From positions 34,755,212 to 34,819,211 of the forward strand of contig OY282609.1 of assembly GCA_958298945.1 (NCBI GenBank): a stretch of DNA of 64,000 nt, in the 5' to 3' direction. Source of the stretch: Atherix ibis (lineage: Eukaryota; Arthropoda; Insecta; Diptera; Athericidae). The translations under genes were made by a program, and so were the position numbers. Under the pieces are notes generated by a model. The model searched no databases and had not been told where the DNA came from. It saw only the letters and a list, made by a program, of their open reading frames with translations. Positions 9,481 to 21,381 of this stretch are shown piece after piece; positions within the stretch are counted from its first letter, which is position 1, and each line of letters starts with the position of its first letter.

Positions 9481-12170
9481 TTTAAGATATCTTCGATTCT
9501 TTACTATAATAACAACTGTAATCTAGAACTAAAATATTTATTTGCATTTACGTAAATAAATTTTATAAATAAATTCCGAAATTATTTTGGTACGCAAAAA
9601 TCCTTCAAAAAAAAACCAAATTTTATTATTTTTTTGTTTTACTCAAAATGCAATATTTTCTCCGGTGTCACAAATTGAAATAAAAGCTTTCAACAGGAAA
9701 GACTTGCTATAAGGAATTTCACAATATTGCAATAGATTTCTAACTAGAAATATATACGAGTGTGTGAATGAGTCAAATTGATTCGGTCCGGCAATCTAGT
9801 GTTAAAAATAAATATATTATCTTTATATGGAACTAGAAAGGTTCATTTAAACTACAAATGATTTTAGCTATTGAGTTTTTAAAGAGCTCACTTTTAAGCT
9901 ACCTGATTATTGAGACATTGATTTTTTGATAACTACTTTCTTATTACGAATATATTAGAATAAAATATATTTTTTAAGTGAAATTCGTTTAATTTATTTA
10001 CATCGACTAAGAATTTGAAAATTTATATTAAAAATAAAACCAGAAAAAAACATTTGCTCATCACCAAAATGAACAAGAAAAAGACATGAACCGTAGATTA
10101 ATCGGTTAATCCTTTATTGTGCAATTAAAGAGTAAAATAAATATATTAAAGGTGATAAGAGAATATTAAGTTTAGTAGTTGAATGGCTAGAAAAATACAC
10201 GTAGGATAATCAAATAAACTAAGCAGATGGGTAGACAAATATACTTGCACGAATACAACAGCACCGTCTTCCCAAAAAATATGGATTTTTTATGGTATAT
10301 AGTAGAAAATATTGACTTCTATGGGGTAAATACAAAAAGGACACACCAAAAAAAAAAAAAACTCCGGTAAGAGTGGGTGAATAAGATAGAAAATCAGAAA
10401 AATCAAAAAGAAAATTTATACGTTGTCTTGCGTGCTATGAAATAGTCATCATTCATTTCAATGGCGAAACGTGCACTATACTGATACGCTTCCAGTGCTG
10501 TAAATCTTTATATTTCCAACGTTGATGAAAAAGTATGGCTCACGTCTGGATTATAATCCTTTAATAGGATATGGTACTATTGTATGCTTACATTTGGCGA
10601 TATGAGCATTTGAGTAAAAGGATAGGTTTATGCGAAAAAATAGTCTCCCTTCGCGAGACTTGCTTTACTCACTTCACTAACTTCTTATTACCTTTTCACT
10701 TTTTTTCTGCCTTCTATTAAATATGAAAAAATTTTCTTCTATAAAACTATAACCAGTTTATTCTTAATAAATTTATTTTTATATTATAAATGGCCATTTC
10801 GTTTATATAATTATAATAATACTTTTTTAACCAGAGTCATATTATACTTTTTTTTTAAAAAAAGGAAAAAAAGAAACATCCATCAACACCGACTTTTCAT
10901 GTGTACAAATATTTTACTTATTTATAATACTCTCTATTGTTAGATTTAAATTTAATATTAAATTTAGTATAATTCTTATATAGGATTATAAAGGTAATGA
11001 CTTTATTACTTTGAAGTTTTGTCTCGTGGTAAAAAGTCATTGTCCAACCGGTATAAACTTTTATACACAGTACAGTTTTTTTTTATACTGCATTATGAAA
11101 AACAGTCAATTTAAATATTAATTTTAAAAGAAAAGTTGCATATAATGTATTTATTAATAATCCTTGGTTGAAGAAAATTAAAAAAACAAAAAAACTTTCA
11201 TTTATTATGTAAATTAACTATTTTCAGTAACATGCAATTTTGTTATAAAATAAGTTAGATTTTGAGAAAAAAAAATGTTTAAAAAAATTCAAATTATTTA
11301 CACTTAAATATTTATAAAAAAAATTTGTTAAATTACTAATCTAAAAATGAGTTCTTTCAAGTTTTTCTGAAATTATTTTAAAGGTCTAGGTTGGATTTAG
11401 GTCTAAATGTTTTTTGAATGAAAAACTAATTGCGAAAATCTAAACAATAATCACTGTTATTGCATATAGTATACTAACATATGTCTCTGCTTACCTTTGT
11501 TTAAAAAAATATAGCAAATACGCTACCTTTTCCGAACAAACATATTTCCTTATCGGAATCTTTATTTTCTTACATATGGTACCTAATTTATTGAGCTTAT
11601 CTCATAAGCATTTATATTTTCATGGAAGAATATTTTTTAAGATTTTCCTTCTCTAGCAGATCTACCAATGCCGATTAATAAAATGTGAAAAGGTTACTTG
11701 AGATTTTCTATTTTTCTGTCAAAAACTAACCATGGCAAAATTCTTTTTGGAATAAATAAGTCCTGCGAGATTTTAAATGTTTCTTTGTATCTGAAATTTT
11801 TGAATATTTTTCGTGTATATAAAAAACAATAATAATAATACTTTAAATAAATTTTAATCTTCTAATAAAATTTATTATTTATAACTCATATTAGTTATTT
11901 TTAGAATTATTTATATTTTTGAGTTTTTTTGAATAGAACAAAATTTATAGGAAATTCATTACACCATTGACTTCCTTTCTTTGCCTTTTCTTCAATTTTT
12001 GTTTAACTTTACTGTAGGTTAGGTTAAGTTAGAGTGGCTATCTACTGTTTTAGTTGGATATACTTAGACTATAGTTAGATCCACAGTTATGATAACATGT
12101 GTTGTCATCCTTAGAACCAATTAGAAGCGAGTGCGACGTGATCTAATATGTAATGATCTGTAATGACATA
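9481..12170. other. AT-rich sequence without recognised gene
   Basis: About 2.7 kb, very AT-rich, with many homopolymers. A GGTTAGGTTAAGTTAG-like motif, common in fly intergenic DNA, is at about 12018-12035. Nothing else could be supported on either strand. Confidence 0.5.
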
Positions 12171-13133
12171 TACCACCTTGATCAAAAAGTTACCGGAATT
12201 TATTCAGAAAATTAAAAATACAAGTTTATTCATCTAAATCTATATTGTCCCCTTCAAAGTAATCCTCATCGACTTTAACACACTTATGCCAGCGCTTGAT
12301 CCAATCCTCGAAATATTTTTTATATTCGGTTTTCGGTATGTCCATCAGTGCTTCCTGCGATTTTTCCATTACTTCCTCTCGGCTGTTGAAACACGTTCCC
12401 TGTAATGGTTTTTTAACTCGATTGAACAGAAGAAAGTCACAGGGAGCCAAATCAGGTGAACTCGGTGTTTGTTGGATGGTATTTGTTGCATTTTTCGTCG
12501 AAAAATTACGAATAATGATGGCACTGTGCGACGGTGCGTTATCATGGTGCAAAATCCACGAGTTTTCTGCCCACAATTCTGGTCTCTTTCGGCGAATTGC
12601 TTCACGCAAACGTCTCATAACGCACAAATAATACTCTTTGTTTACTGTTCGGCCTTCTGGCAAAAATTCATGATGCACTACACCGTTGTAATCCATGAAA
12701 ACCGTGAGCATTGCCTTCTTTTTTGACTGAAAACGACGTGGTTTTTTCATTTGGTGAACGCCATTCACTTGCCTGATGTCTGGATTGCGTGTCGTACTCA
12801 TAAACCCACGTCTCGTCTCCAGTAATGATCCTTTCGATGAATGTTGTATCGGATTCAGCCTCGCAAATCATGTCTTTTGCGACGTCAACACGATCTCTTT
12901 TTTGCATGAAATTGAAGTTTTTTGGTAAAAACTTTGCTGCTACAAGACGGAAACCCAAACTATTAACCAAAATGTCTCGGACGGATCCATAGATAAAAAT
13001 CCGTTTTTTACGCAAAATTTAATTCAAGTTCGTTGTTGCAAATTTAAATCCATTTCTAAAATTGTAAAAAACCGCCAACACACACAGAGATAGATGTACT
13101 CTTGGCTACGTAACTTTTGCAAATGTCAAGCTA
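12171..13133 (-). mobile_element. mariner-like element related to family A (family B)
   Basis: Left end TACCACCTTGATCAAAAAGT at 12171, with TA at the tip and preceded by TA. The right end is degraded: GTAACTTTTGCAAATGTCAAG at about 13109-13130 is the probable inverted partner. The transposase is on the minus strand, with its N-terminal DNA-binding third missing. Right boundary is approximate. Confidence 0.7.
12226..13015 (-). pseudogene. mariner transposase, catalytic domain, one frameshift (family B)
   Basis: First frame (12668-13015) reads LGFRLVAAKFLPKNFNFMQK, then DMICEAESDTTFIERIITGDETWVYEYD with the first catalytic Asp in TGDETW. Near 12745 the frame changes to that of 12226-12801, which continues KPRRFQSKKKAMLTVF, HHEFLPEGRTVNKEYY, HHDNAPSHS (second Asp) and SPDLAPCDFLLF (third). 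I count 34 residues between the second and third Asp, the mariner DD34D spacing. The tail ends WHKCVKVDEDYFEGDNIDL. All three catalytic residues remain, but the paired helix-turn-helix region is deleted and the frame is broken, so the product would be inactive. Confidence 0.85.
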
Positions 13134-13179
13134 TGATGCTAAGATTTAGAGGGAATATCAACAACAGATGTACCAACTT

Positions 13180-14120
13180 AACAAAAAACTCAAATCGGAG
13201 CGATGGGAGCTCCACACTCTGGTATATCAGTTCGCACACTAACGTGAGCCCTACCTGTCCTCAGTGACTTTTGTTCTCTTCTATTCAATTGCTTAGACCA
13301 GATCATTCTAGAGATATGACACGGGTCAAAACTGCTCTACCTCTCGTTCGCAGGTTTATTGAACTCAACGACATCTTTAAAAGTGGGGGTAATAGCCTGG
13401 CACCATTTCTGGCTAGCTCATCTGCTTTACAGTTTTCTGGAATGTCACTTTGTACCGGAACCCAACATAGATAACATTGTACTATGTGTTATAAACAATC
13501 TCATTCAGAGATCTGTAGCAGTGCTTCACATCCATCGATTCTATGATGGGTGATTTCAGCTACTTAATCGCTGCCTGACTATCAATCAAAATTATGATGC
13601 CTGTGTCCGATATTGTATTCATTACCAGCCAAGCTGGGGCTCGCGAATAGCCGGCAAAATTTGCTTGAAATACACTACATTGGTCTGGGAATCGTAGGGA
13701 TATATTTATATACAAATATACAGAGAATAGCGGTGTTCCTATAATGTTCCCCTTCCTTGACCCATCTGTGAATATTTCTACACCCGATGTCTCCTGGATT
13801 GTCCCATATTTCCACTTAGTGCTTTTAGAAATTTTTAATTTATACTTAATGTGGAAGTCCAGACCTGCTGAGTTCGTTATTTTGTGAATGCATTTGATAT
13901 TCTTAAGAATATGTGAGTGCCCAAAAAGATGCTCGGTACTCTGTCTTGGTGCACTCAGATGCATAACTAGTGGTCAGTTCTTTAATATAAATATCTGATC
14001 GCAGACGATACATCATGGTCTCGAAAGCCGCTGCAGATGACGTTCTAAGCGTATCCGTATTGCATATACACGCATATCTCCGGACTTTCTTTAAAAGGTT
14101 TAGGTACATAGCACTCGAGA
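13180..14120 (-). pseudogene. LINE ORF2 C-terminus with RNase H (I/LOA-type)
   Basis: On the minus strand, 14120 to 13900 gives the RT thumb tail: LLKKVRRYACICNTDTLRTS and AAFETMM, the known 'ACLxxTGALRTTPTAAL' region. Next, 13790 to 13560 gives an RNase H domain: GVEIFTDGSRKGN, NISLRFPDQCSVFQANFAG and GIIILIDSQAAIK, with the catalytic Asp in TDGS and IDSQAA. Around 13460-13400 LCWVPVQSDIPENCKADELA matches the end of RNase H (WVPGHSDIxGNExADELA). Near 13210, IPECGAPIA resembles the post-RNase H motif of I/LOA-type elements. Frames change between blocks and stops are present. An old 5'-truncated insertion; no poly-A end recognised. Confidence 0.75.
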
Positions 14121-14340
14121 TTGCACATCCTTTGTTGCGGTGCGATCGCATATGCGGATGATCTTCTGCTTTTGATTGAGGGGGAGAGTAGGTATGCTGT
14201 AGAGATAGCGGAAAGCCGCTATATGCAGATGGTGTCTAAATGGGGGAATAGAATTGGAGTGAATGTTTCAGAAAGGAAAACGGTGTGCATGTTGTTGAAA
14301 TGATTTTTGGCGGCCAGTAGACCTTTCAACATATAAGGGG
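14108..14340 (+). pseudogene. R1-type LINE reverse transcriptase scrap (YADD block)
   Basis: The plus strand encodes AIAYADDLLLLIEGESRYAV, then MVSKWGNRIGVNVSERKTVC and MLLK, the catalytic YADD box and following region of R1-clade reverse transcriptases. About 60 open residues, then frames break up. It lies head-to-head against the minus-strand LINE tail at 13180-14120, so it belongs to a different insertion. No ends could be defined. Confidence 0.75.
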
Positions 14341-14404
14341 GCGCATGGCCGGTTTGGTTGGCATGCTGGTGCGAGTATTTCTGGAGTGCTCGGCGAGACT
14401 GGAG

Positions 14405-14990
14405 TGGTCGAGTTTTACATTTTTGTCAAAAATTGTCATAACCGACGAAGCATACTTCGACTTGGCTGGCTTTGTAAATAAACAGAATAACCGCTATTAG
14501 AGCACTGAAAAGCCTCAACTGATACATTAAAGACCACTATACACTCGTAGAGTTACTATATTGTCCAGCATTTGGGCCGGCGGAGTCATTGGCCCATATT
14601 TCTTTGAGGATGGTGAAGGCAATTTCCAATATGATGGAAAACTTTCTCCTAGCTGAATTGGATCAATGAGGCCTTCAGAATATGTGGTACCAATAAAACG
14701 GTACCACATCACACATAGCTCGTGCTACGATGAGAATTTTAAGAGAAATTTTGCCTGGCCGAATAATGTCAAAAAGTGGTGATATCGACTGGCCCTCACG
14801 ATCACCTGATTTGAATTGTCTCGAATTCTTCATATAATGGTATGTTACTTGAATGAAAAGGTGTACACTAACAAACCAACCACAAACTCGATACTTAAGC
14901 AAATGGCTGAAATAACACCAGAAGTCGTCCAAAATTGCTGAAATAATACCAGAAGTGTGCGATGACCAACATCATATTCCATATATAATA
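14405..14990 (+). pseudogene. DD41D (rosa-like) transposase relic
   Basis: Across several frames the plus strand reads KIVITDEAYFDLAGFVNKQN (first Asp block), then WAGGVIGPYFFEDGEGNFQ, later RATMRILREILPG, DIDWPSRSPDLNCLEFF (third-residue region) and EKVYTNKPTT. The order matches the other DD41D copies in the window. Many stops; no TIRs recognised. Confidence 0.7.
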
Positions 14991-16037
14991 CTAAAGACCA
15001 TATAATTAATCAATAAATTATAAATAATAAAATTGTCTTTCATTTAAAAGTTGTTATAAAAAATACTTCGACCTGATATCCTGCATTTGTTGGAGAAAAT
15101 GTGAAACGAAAACTTATATTTTATTTGGTGCAAAGTTGACTTCAGATAATTAAATTACTTTATTCTGTTACACTCATGGTTAATTTTTAGTAAATTTGCA
15201 AAATTTTGTGTCACTTTTAATTTTAAATTTAATTTTTGGTTATAATGGTTCAAGTTGTAATCAAAAATTAAATTTCCAATAAAAAGTGAAAGATTATTCT
15301 CGCTTTTTGATTTATCTACTTTTGAATTTAAATAACAGTAACTATTTTTTTTAAAAAACTAATAACACATATTTTAGAAGATCTAATATTGCTTTAGATG
15401 ATATAATTTTTATTCATAATTACTGCTAATATAGTTTGCAATTGTTCTTGTTAAAGATGAATTAGTACGCTAACTGGAGATATTTTTTAATTTTTGTGAA
15501 ATATTTTAGCAATTTTTTTTATAAAAATCCATTTATCTGAATCGTATTATTAATACGTATATCTCCTATTTGTTTTTGTCTTGGATTGAAATTTTTCCAT
15601 ATAATAAAGTCTTCAGCGTAACTACAGGTTAGACTACTTCAATATAACTAAAAATCTAGCAATTTTATTGCTTTTCTTGTTCGGTATACTAGAAGTTTTG
15701 GAATATCTTCTATCGTTTAATTTTCTATTAGACGACAAATATTTTTCTATTAGACGGTAATTAAATGTTGATTCAATTAAAAAACTATAATTATTATTTT
15801 TAATAGAAACGATTTACATTAAAAAAATTACTTTAACAAAAATAACTAATTTTTTTTATCATTATAGAGAAAATTGTCATTTTTGTTAAAGTAATTTTTT
15901 TAAATAAAGAATTAAGTTTTCATTTAAATAAGTCTTGACTGCGGCAATGTGTAAAAATATGTTTTCTTATTAATCACATTAAAATCGTCAATATCCGAAT
16001 AATTGGTTGACTTTAAAGTTTTCGTATTATTATTTTA
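14991..16037. other. AT-rich sequence without gene, with an inverted repeat
   Basis: No coding signal. Contains the inverted repeat at 15821-15901, listed separately. Confidence 0.5.
15821..15901. repeat. 23-bp inverted repeat with 35-bp loop
   Basis: AAAAAAATTACTTTAACAAA and three more bases at 15821-15843 are matched perfectly in inverse orientation at 15879-15901. Could fold as a stem, or be the ends of a tiny MITE. No target duplication was identified. Confidence 0.7.
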
Positions 16038-17285
16038 CGAGGGTCATTCAACAAGTACTTAGCCTACAAAAGAAAAACGAAAATTTTGGAAAGGTGGCAA
16101 TTTATTTTTCCACATAATCTCCTTTAAGCTTGATACACTTGGCCCAGCAATGCTCTAACTTTTTTAACCCGTCCATAAAATACATTTTCTCGAGGTAAGC
16201 AAAATAGGCCTCCGTGGCGACGATGACCTCCTCATTCGACCCAAATCTATTCCCGGCGAGTGATTTTTTCAGGTTTGGAAACAAAAAGTAGTCACAGGGG
16301 GCCAAATCTGGAGAATACGGTGGATGGGGCAGCAATTCGTAGCGCAATTCGACCAATTTGGCCATGGCGACGGCGGATGTGTGAGCCGGCGCTTTGTCGT
16401 GGTAGAACAGCACATTTTTCTTCGCAAAGCGGGGCCGCTTTTTCTTCAATTCGACGTCAAATCGGCCCAATAAGTCAGCATAGTAGCGCCCCGTGATTGT
16501 TTTACCCTTCTCGAGGTAATCGATGTGGATCACACCTTGCGAATCCCAGAAAACGGTGGCCATCACCTTTCCGGCCGATCGAACAGTCTTCGCCTTCTTC
16601 GGAGCACGTTCGCCGGATGAAGTCCACTGTTTCGACTGTTCCTTGGTCTCTGGTGTATACCAGTAAATCCATGTTTCGTCGACGATCACGAAAAGACGCA
16701 AGAACTCCGCTGGATTGCTGAAACAGCGCCAAACACGTCGCCGATGTGGTCTCACGGTTGCGCTTGTTTTCCGGTGTGAGCAAACGCGGCACCCATCGCA
16801 CCGACAGCTTTCTCATGCCCAGTTCTTCGTGTAGAATATGATGCACCGTTCCTACTGCGATGCCCACAGTCTCAGCTATCTCGTGAACCTTCAATCGACG
16901 GTCTGCCAACACGAGATCGTGGACTTTTTTAACGTTTTCCTCCGTAGCAGCCGTTTTCGGGGCACCTGGGCGTGGCTCCTCCGTTGCAGCCGTTTTCGGG
17001 GGAGAAGAGTCACTATACACAGCATCCAAGCGATCTTTGATTTCGCTGCGCGTTTTCCCTTCCAAAAGCAAGAATGTAATCACCGAACGATATTGTTCTT
17101 TTTCCATTTTTGTGCAACCGACCGACACGCTCGCTTTCAAAGGCTCTCAAAACAGAACTTATAAAGGAAATCGACTGAAACTTTGACAGTAGGCTATTAA
17201 AAAAATGTACTGCACGATGGTAAATTTCTTTTGTGACATCAGTTCTATCGGGCGTTGAGGCTAAGTACTTGTTGAATGACCTTCG
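16038..17285 (-). mobile_element. irritans-type mariner, near full length, TIRs and TA duplication
   Basis: 1248 bp. Left TIR CGAGGGTCATTCAACAAGTA starts at 16038 and the right end is the complement, TACTTGTTGAATGACCTTCG, ending at 17285. TA flanks both sides (16036-16037 and 17286-17287), the mariner target duplication. TIRs extend into AGGCTA, about 28 bp, with one mismatch. The transposase on the minus strand is nearly complete but broken. A very similar copy lies at 48387-49646. Confidence 0.93.
16102..17107 (-). pseudogene. irritans-type mariner transposase, one frameshift and small rearrangement
   Basis: Start chosen at 17107 (MEKEQYRSVI), the usual irritans-type start, although the frame is open to 17140. 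The N-terminal helix-turn-helix region is altered: the sequence between DAVYSDSSP and EPRPGAPKTAATEE, which in the 48387 copy contains SMATVKNWFNEFVRG, is replaced by PKTAATE, a local copy of the following segment. The second HTH (VHEIAETVGIAVGTVHHIL) and WVPRL linker are intact. Near 16730 the frame shifts; the second frame continues NPAEFLRLFVIVDETWIYWY (first Asp), SAGKVMATVFWDSQGVIHID, FYHDKAPAHT (second Asp; Asn replaced by Lys after it) and YSPDLAPCDYFLF (third Asp), ending GDYVEK. The catalytic triad is present but the gene is broken. Confidence 0.9.
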
Positions 17286-17287
17286 TA

Positions 17288-18400
17288 CTTAAAAGAAAAA
17301 TACCCAAAACATACCTCCTTATTATGAAATTATTCTCTTTATTTTGTTATAAAATCACAATAACTAATCCTGTATAAAACGTAAAAATCATTACAAAATA
17401 ATCAATATTAATTAATAGAAATTTTGTAAAAGCTATGAATGAATACCAAGTACACATTGCAGTCATAATAATAATCATAATATAATAATAGAAGTGAAAA
17501 TAATAATAAATAGTAAACATATATTGATAAGCATCGATTAAGAAATTACGTTTTTAATTAAATTAATTCATATTGTTTGGAAATTATAAGCTCCAAAGTA
17601 ATGGAATTGGTATGTGATTCATTCACAATCTTTCACTACTAACTACCAACAAACCAATTCTATGAATCTTATTCCCATATTGTACAAGGTACATTGTATG
17701 TCCTTCGCTCATTCACAATTGTGATTATAGACTGATAAATATCGATTGGAGTATCTATCGTCTTACATAAATACGTATAAGCCATTAGGAAAATATCTGT
17801 TATAGTTGGTTGACTTCTCCAATCCTACATATTCCTCGCATTCTGGGGATCATGATAAAATAAATCGATTCCTTCTCTGGAAGGGATCGTAATATAGAAA
17901 TCAAGGAAAACCTCTTCATTCATGGATCAAGGTATTAGTACACATTTTCAAACTATTAACTGAAAGGATACTAGTGTACGTACGAATATCTAGATAAAAA
18001 GGTATTTATAGAATTTTTAAAAGGTTAAGGATATAATGAAATCGTACATTTCACGATTTTTTTCTACGTTCTCAATTCCTCCTAATATTTTTTATTGGAA
18101 TTTTTACTTATTTTTTTTTTACCGATTTCATGAAAATTCGTTTTTCTTTTTCATTTCTACAATAGAAAGTTTATTTCAAGGGAGAACAAAATTGCACTGT
18201 CAAGTGTTTTTATGAAAACTAAAGAGATTACAAAGAATTGTTTGCGTTATTTAGAATATTGTTAAATGCATGTAAGAGTAGGTGCTTAATGGTGTGATTC
18301 GTATATCGAAAGTCCTGTTTAAAGTAAGTCACGTAAATATAGGTGAGTTTACTAATTAGTAAAAATTTCTGGAAAATGTATTTTTTTATAAAAAAAAAGT
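17288..18400. other. AT-rich sequence without recognised gene
   Basis: No coding block or repeat pair seen. Several CATTCACAA-type words recur near 17620-17720 without clear structure. Confidence 0.5.
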
Positions 18401-19080
18401 GTCTGCGTGGCGGCGCCTTTGTAGTCTGGGAATACTGCCAATCGCTGTCAACCATCGTTTGGCATATGTCGACGATTTTATCTTCAGGAATTGGACTGGG
18501 CTTCAGACTCCTGGATAGATTGGCCGTGGCACTATTGGAGAGGAGAATGAGAATGGTGCGAGAATGAGTATGTGAATGACACGCAGGTTGGCTACAACCG
18601 GTTGAAAGATCAAGGTCGATTCCGGTTGTACTTTCGGGTCTTGGCCAACCCGCGTACCTAAGCTGGCTTAGCGGTGCCTAAGAATTTACAAGATTCGTGA
18701 CCGTAGCTCAATGAGCGGAGTACATACCGAAGTACTCTTAAAACAAAAATTGGTACCACGGGAATCTGGATACCCCTTGGTGTAAAACACACTGTGCCCG
18801 ATTTGGTGAAACGACTTTGGCAGTAACGTGGTGGCTGTGGTTAATACCCATATCGCGGGTACAGTCTCCGGATCGCTGGTGGGAGATACTGGTAATTATC
18901 TCGGGCACTGTCACTGCTAATGGCAGTAGAGGTTTAGTTAGTCCACGCCACCAGCAGGTAGAATAGTCGGCTTGTAACTGATTACAAACCGCTAACTGCC
19001 AGTAATGGTGGTGCGTTGATTGAGCGTATCTCAATCCCTATAGTCGTAGGGGACTCGTGGTCATAGGTTGCAGATAACTA
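18400..19080 (+). repeat. R1-type LINE 3' end, copy A (three-copy repeat)
   Basis: Sequence richer in GC than its surroundings. The part around 18405-18567 is open and ends LLERRMRMVRE, which resembles the tail of an R1-type ORF2. After this, non-coding motifs are shared with copy B (54880-55460) and copy C (63440-63610): GAGCGG-AGTAC, GGTACCACGGGAA, ACGTGGTGGCTGTGGTTAAT, CCCATATCGCGGGTACAGTC, TATCTCGGGC and GATTGAGCGTATCTCAATCC. Because copy B follows an R1-type reverse transcriptase, this is best read as that LINE family's 3' UTR, here with only the extreme end of the ORF. A SINE sharing the LINE tail is the alternative. Confidence 0.6.
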
Positions 19081-20436
19081 GGTCACGTTAAATTTAACAA
19101 TATATAACTGGCCTTCAGAGTAGCATTCAACCAGCACGTTCAACAAGAACTCGTCAGAGCCGTACTTTGAGAATGCAATCGGCTTTCAAGTATTGAAGTT
19201 AGCACCGAAATTTTTCAGGTCCCGCGACTCAACATCTTTTTTATCAGTCTACTAGATATGGCTGCCGAAATAGCAAAGATGTCTGCATTGTCAAAGAGAA
19301 GAGCGCATCATTCAACGGACCGTTTTTTATAGTGCAACGCAAATATTTTTTGCACTCTTTATGTACTTTTCGGCTAATTTCAATGCTGCTATCATGTCCT
19401 TTGTATGCCGGCATTCTTAAAGTTTCCAAAACAAGTTAGCAATCCCAGGAAGCAAAATAAATTAGAGTAAACAAGAACCCTTATTGTATTAGTGGCAAAT
19501 TTTTGTTAGAAAACCTGCACTTCCAACGTACAAATCACCACGGCCATCATCATTATTTGAACTAGGCTCAGTGAATATAATCAACATCAATTTCGACCCC
19601 TTTGCCCGTGTAGACCGAGTAGGGATTTGAAAAGTATCTGTTTCCCATTTTCACTTCGTCGTTATGGTAAAATTTACGAAATTTATGTTTACTCAAATAT
19701 GAAAATCTAAAAAAACAATTCATTATCATATATCTAAAAATAGTTTTTCAATAATTTTGTCCAACAAATATGAAATTAAAAATATTACCCGAAAAAAAAA
19801 ACAGAATAACAATAATTTTTAATAATATTGTTAGCTTTGATTATTGAATGAAATTCTACAAAAATTAATATGAGTGCATAACGATATGGAAATTCTGGTC
19901 TAAATATGTTAAAACTAGTCAACATTCACAAATCCAGTTAGCTGAACATTGATTTCTCTAGAATAATAATTCCATTGAGGGTTGTTTTTTGTGCAATTTT
20001 CTATGTTTAATTAATTTTGCCATAGAAAGTAAAAGTAATATGGACACTTTTTGTTTACTTAGAATTTGTATAATTTAAAATTTTTGAATTTTATTAAATG
20101 TTTTTCCTTTTAAAATAAAACATATTCAGTATTATAAGAGAGTTGTATTTTGCCTTTTATTGTCTAGAAAACGGTTTGACTAATTTGATCTTTTGATCTT
20201 AAGATTACTGGCTTTTGAGACATAAAAATTCGACGACTCGCTATAATGTGTGGGTTGGTTTTACAACGTTGTTAAAATAAAATGCTGAATTTTTGTTGTG
20301 CAAAATTAAAGCTGTCGGTATTTTGGTAGACCACTTACTAATTTTAGTATTTTGAAGTTGGTGTCAATATAATAACACTTTTTTTTTAAATAAAAATGCC
20401 TGTATAATTTTGATGCAAATTACTTTTTCTTAGATA
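19081..20436. other. AT-rich sequence without recognised gene
   Basis: No coding signal. A minus ORF at 19244-19429 has no family resemblance. Confidence 0.5.
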
Positions 20437-21379
20437 CGAGGTCTGTTCAAAAAGTATCGCGAATTTTTTTTTTTTTTTAAATTATTTATTTATTCATGAA
20501 TATCTATTTGGTCTCCTTCAAAGTAATCGCCACCAGATATTATATACTCGTACTTGTGCCAACGTTTTTTCCAATCCTCGAAACACTTCAACGTTTTTTC
20601 CAATCCTTGAAGCACTTAATTTTTTGTGATATTGTTCAACTCCTCCTTGGATGCCATCTTTATCTCCTCAATCGTAGCGTAGCGTCATGCAGATCTGGAT
20701 AATTAGGTAGCTGCGGCATTATTAATATTTTGTTTTTGGCCAAAAATTCGCGCACAAGCAACGATTTGTGAGCAGGGGGTAATTATGGTGCAAAAGCCAA
20801 TTTTTGTTCTTCTACAAATCCGGGCGTTTTCGGCGGATTGGTTCTAGCAACGTGCGCATAACTTGCAGGTAATATTCCTTATTGGGCGTTTTACCCTGTG
20901 GCAAGAACCCAAGAAATTGATCAATTTTGGTACGAATTTCGCGGCGACCCGTCTCTCGACCAAATCATTGGTTAAAATCGAATGGCACGAGCCAATCGAT
21001 ATGTTTAAGTCCTCAGCAACTGCTCTAACGATGATTCGACGATTGGCCAATACTATTTTCTTTATCAATGTTTTCGTCCGTTGTTGACGTCATCGGGCGT
21101 CCGGAACGCTTTTCGTCGTTCCAATCTTCTCCGCCCTCTGAGAACACTTTGTACCACCGATAAGCGTTACCATATGCCACAGCCAACATTCGGAATGCGT
21201 CCGCGCAATTAATTTTGTTTTTCACTCAAAATTTGATACAGATCCTTTTAATCATTTTTTGGAACTTCTCGGCATAAGTGAGAGACATGAGTACCTATAT
21301 AACGCCACAAAAAATCTAAAATCGAATATACGTTACCCGCGAAAATTCAAAATTCATGATACTTTTTGAACAGACCTCG
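20437..21379 (-). mobile_element. family A mariner with TIRs and TA duplication
   Basis: 943 bp. Left TIR CGAGGTCTGTTCAAAAAGTA at 20437 and right end TACTTTTTGAACAGACCTCG ending at 21379, flanked by TA at 20435-20436 and 21380-21381. Transposase on the minus strand with a large internal deletion. This copy best shows the intact family A terminus. Confidence 0.92.
20500..21225 (-). pseudogene. family A mariner transposase, internally deleted
   Basis: On the minus strand the N-terminus (21025-21225) reads KINCADAFRMLAVAYGNAY, RWYKVFSEGGEDW and RSGRPMTSTTDENI, the first HTH and linker. A frame change leads to VLANRRIIVRAVAEDLNISI, then CHSILTNDLVERRVAAKFVP, the second HTH. The central catalytic region from about TGDE to the start of the cofactor loop is deleted: the sequence jumps to CHRVKRPIRNITCKLCARC (a frame-shifted version of LPQGRTxNKEYYLQVM). 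The 3' part keeps a damaged AKNK/MPQLP region and the DWKKRWHKC-like tail near 20560. The first Asp block is missing. Confidence 0.82.
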
Positions 21380-21381
21380 TA

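Noticed and set aside
16260..16721. Plus ORFs at 16260-16496 and 16497-16721 (and equivalents at 48582-49092)
   Set aside because: Antisense shadows of the GC-richer mariner transposase on the minus strand.
18680..18780. Possible tRNA-like or SINE head (CGTAGCTCAATGAGCGGAGT)
   Set aside because: Superficially like a tRNA D-arm region, but no acceptor or T-arm complement could be found and the sequence belongs to the R1-type 3' repeat.
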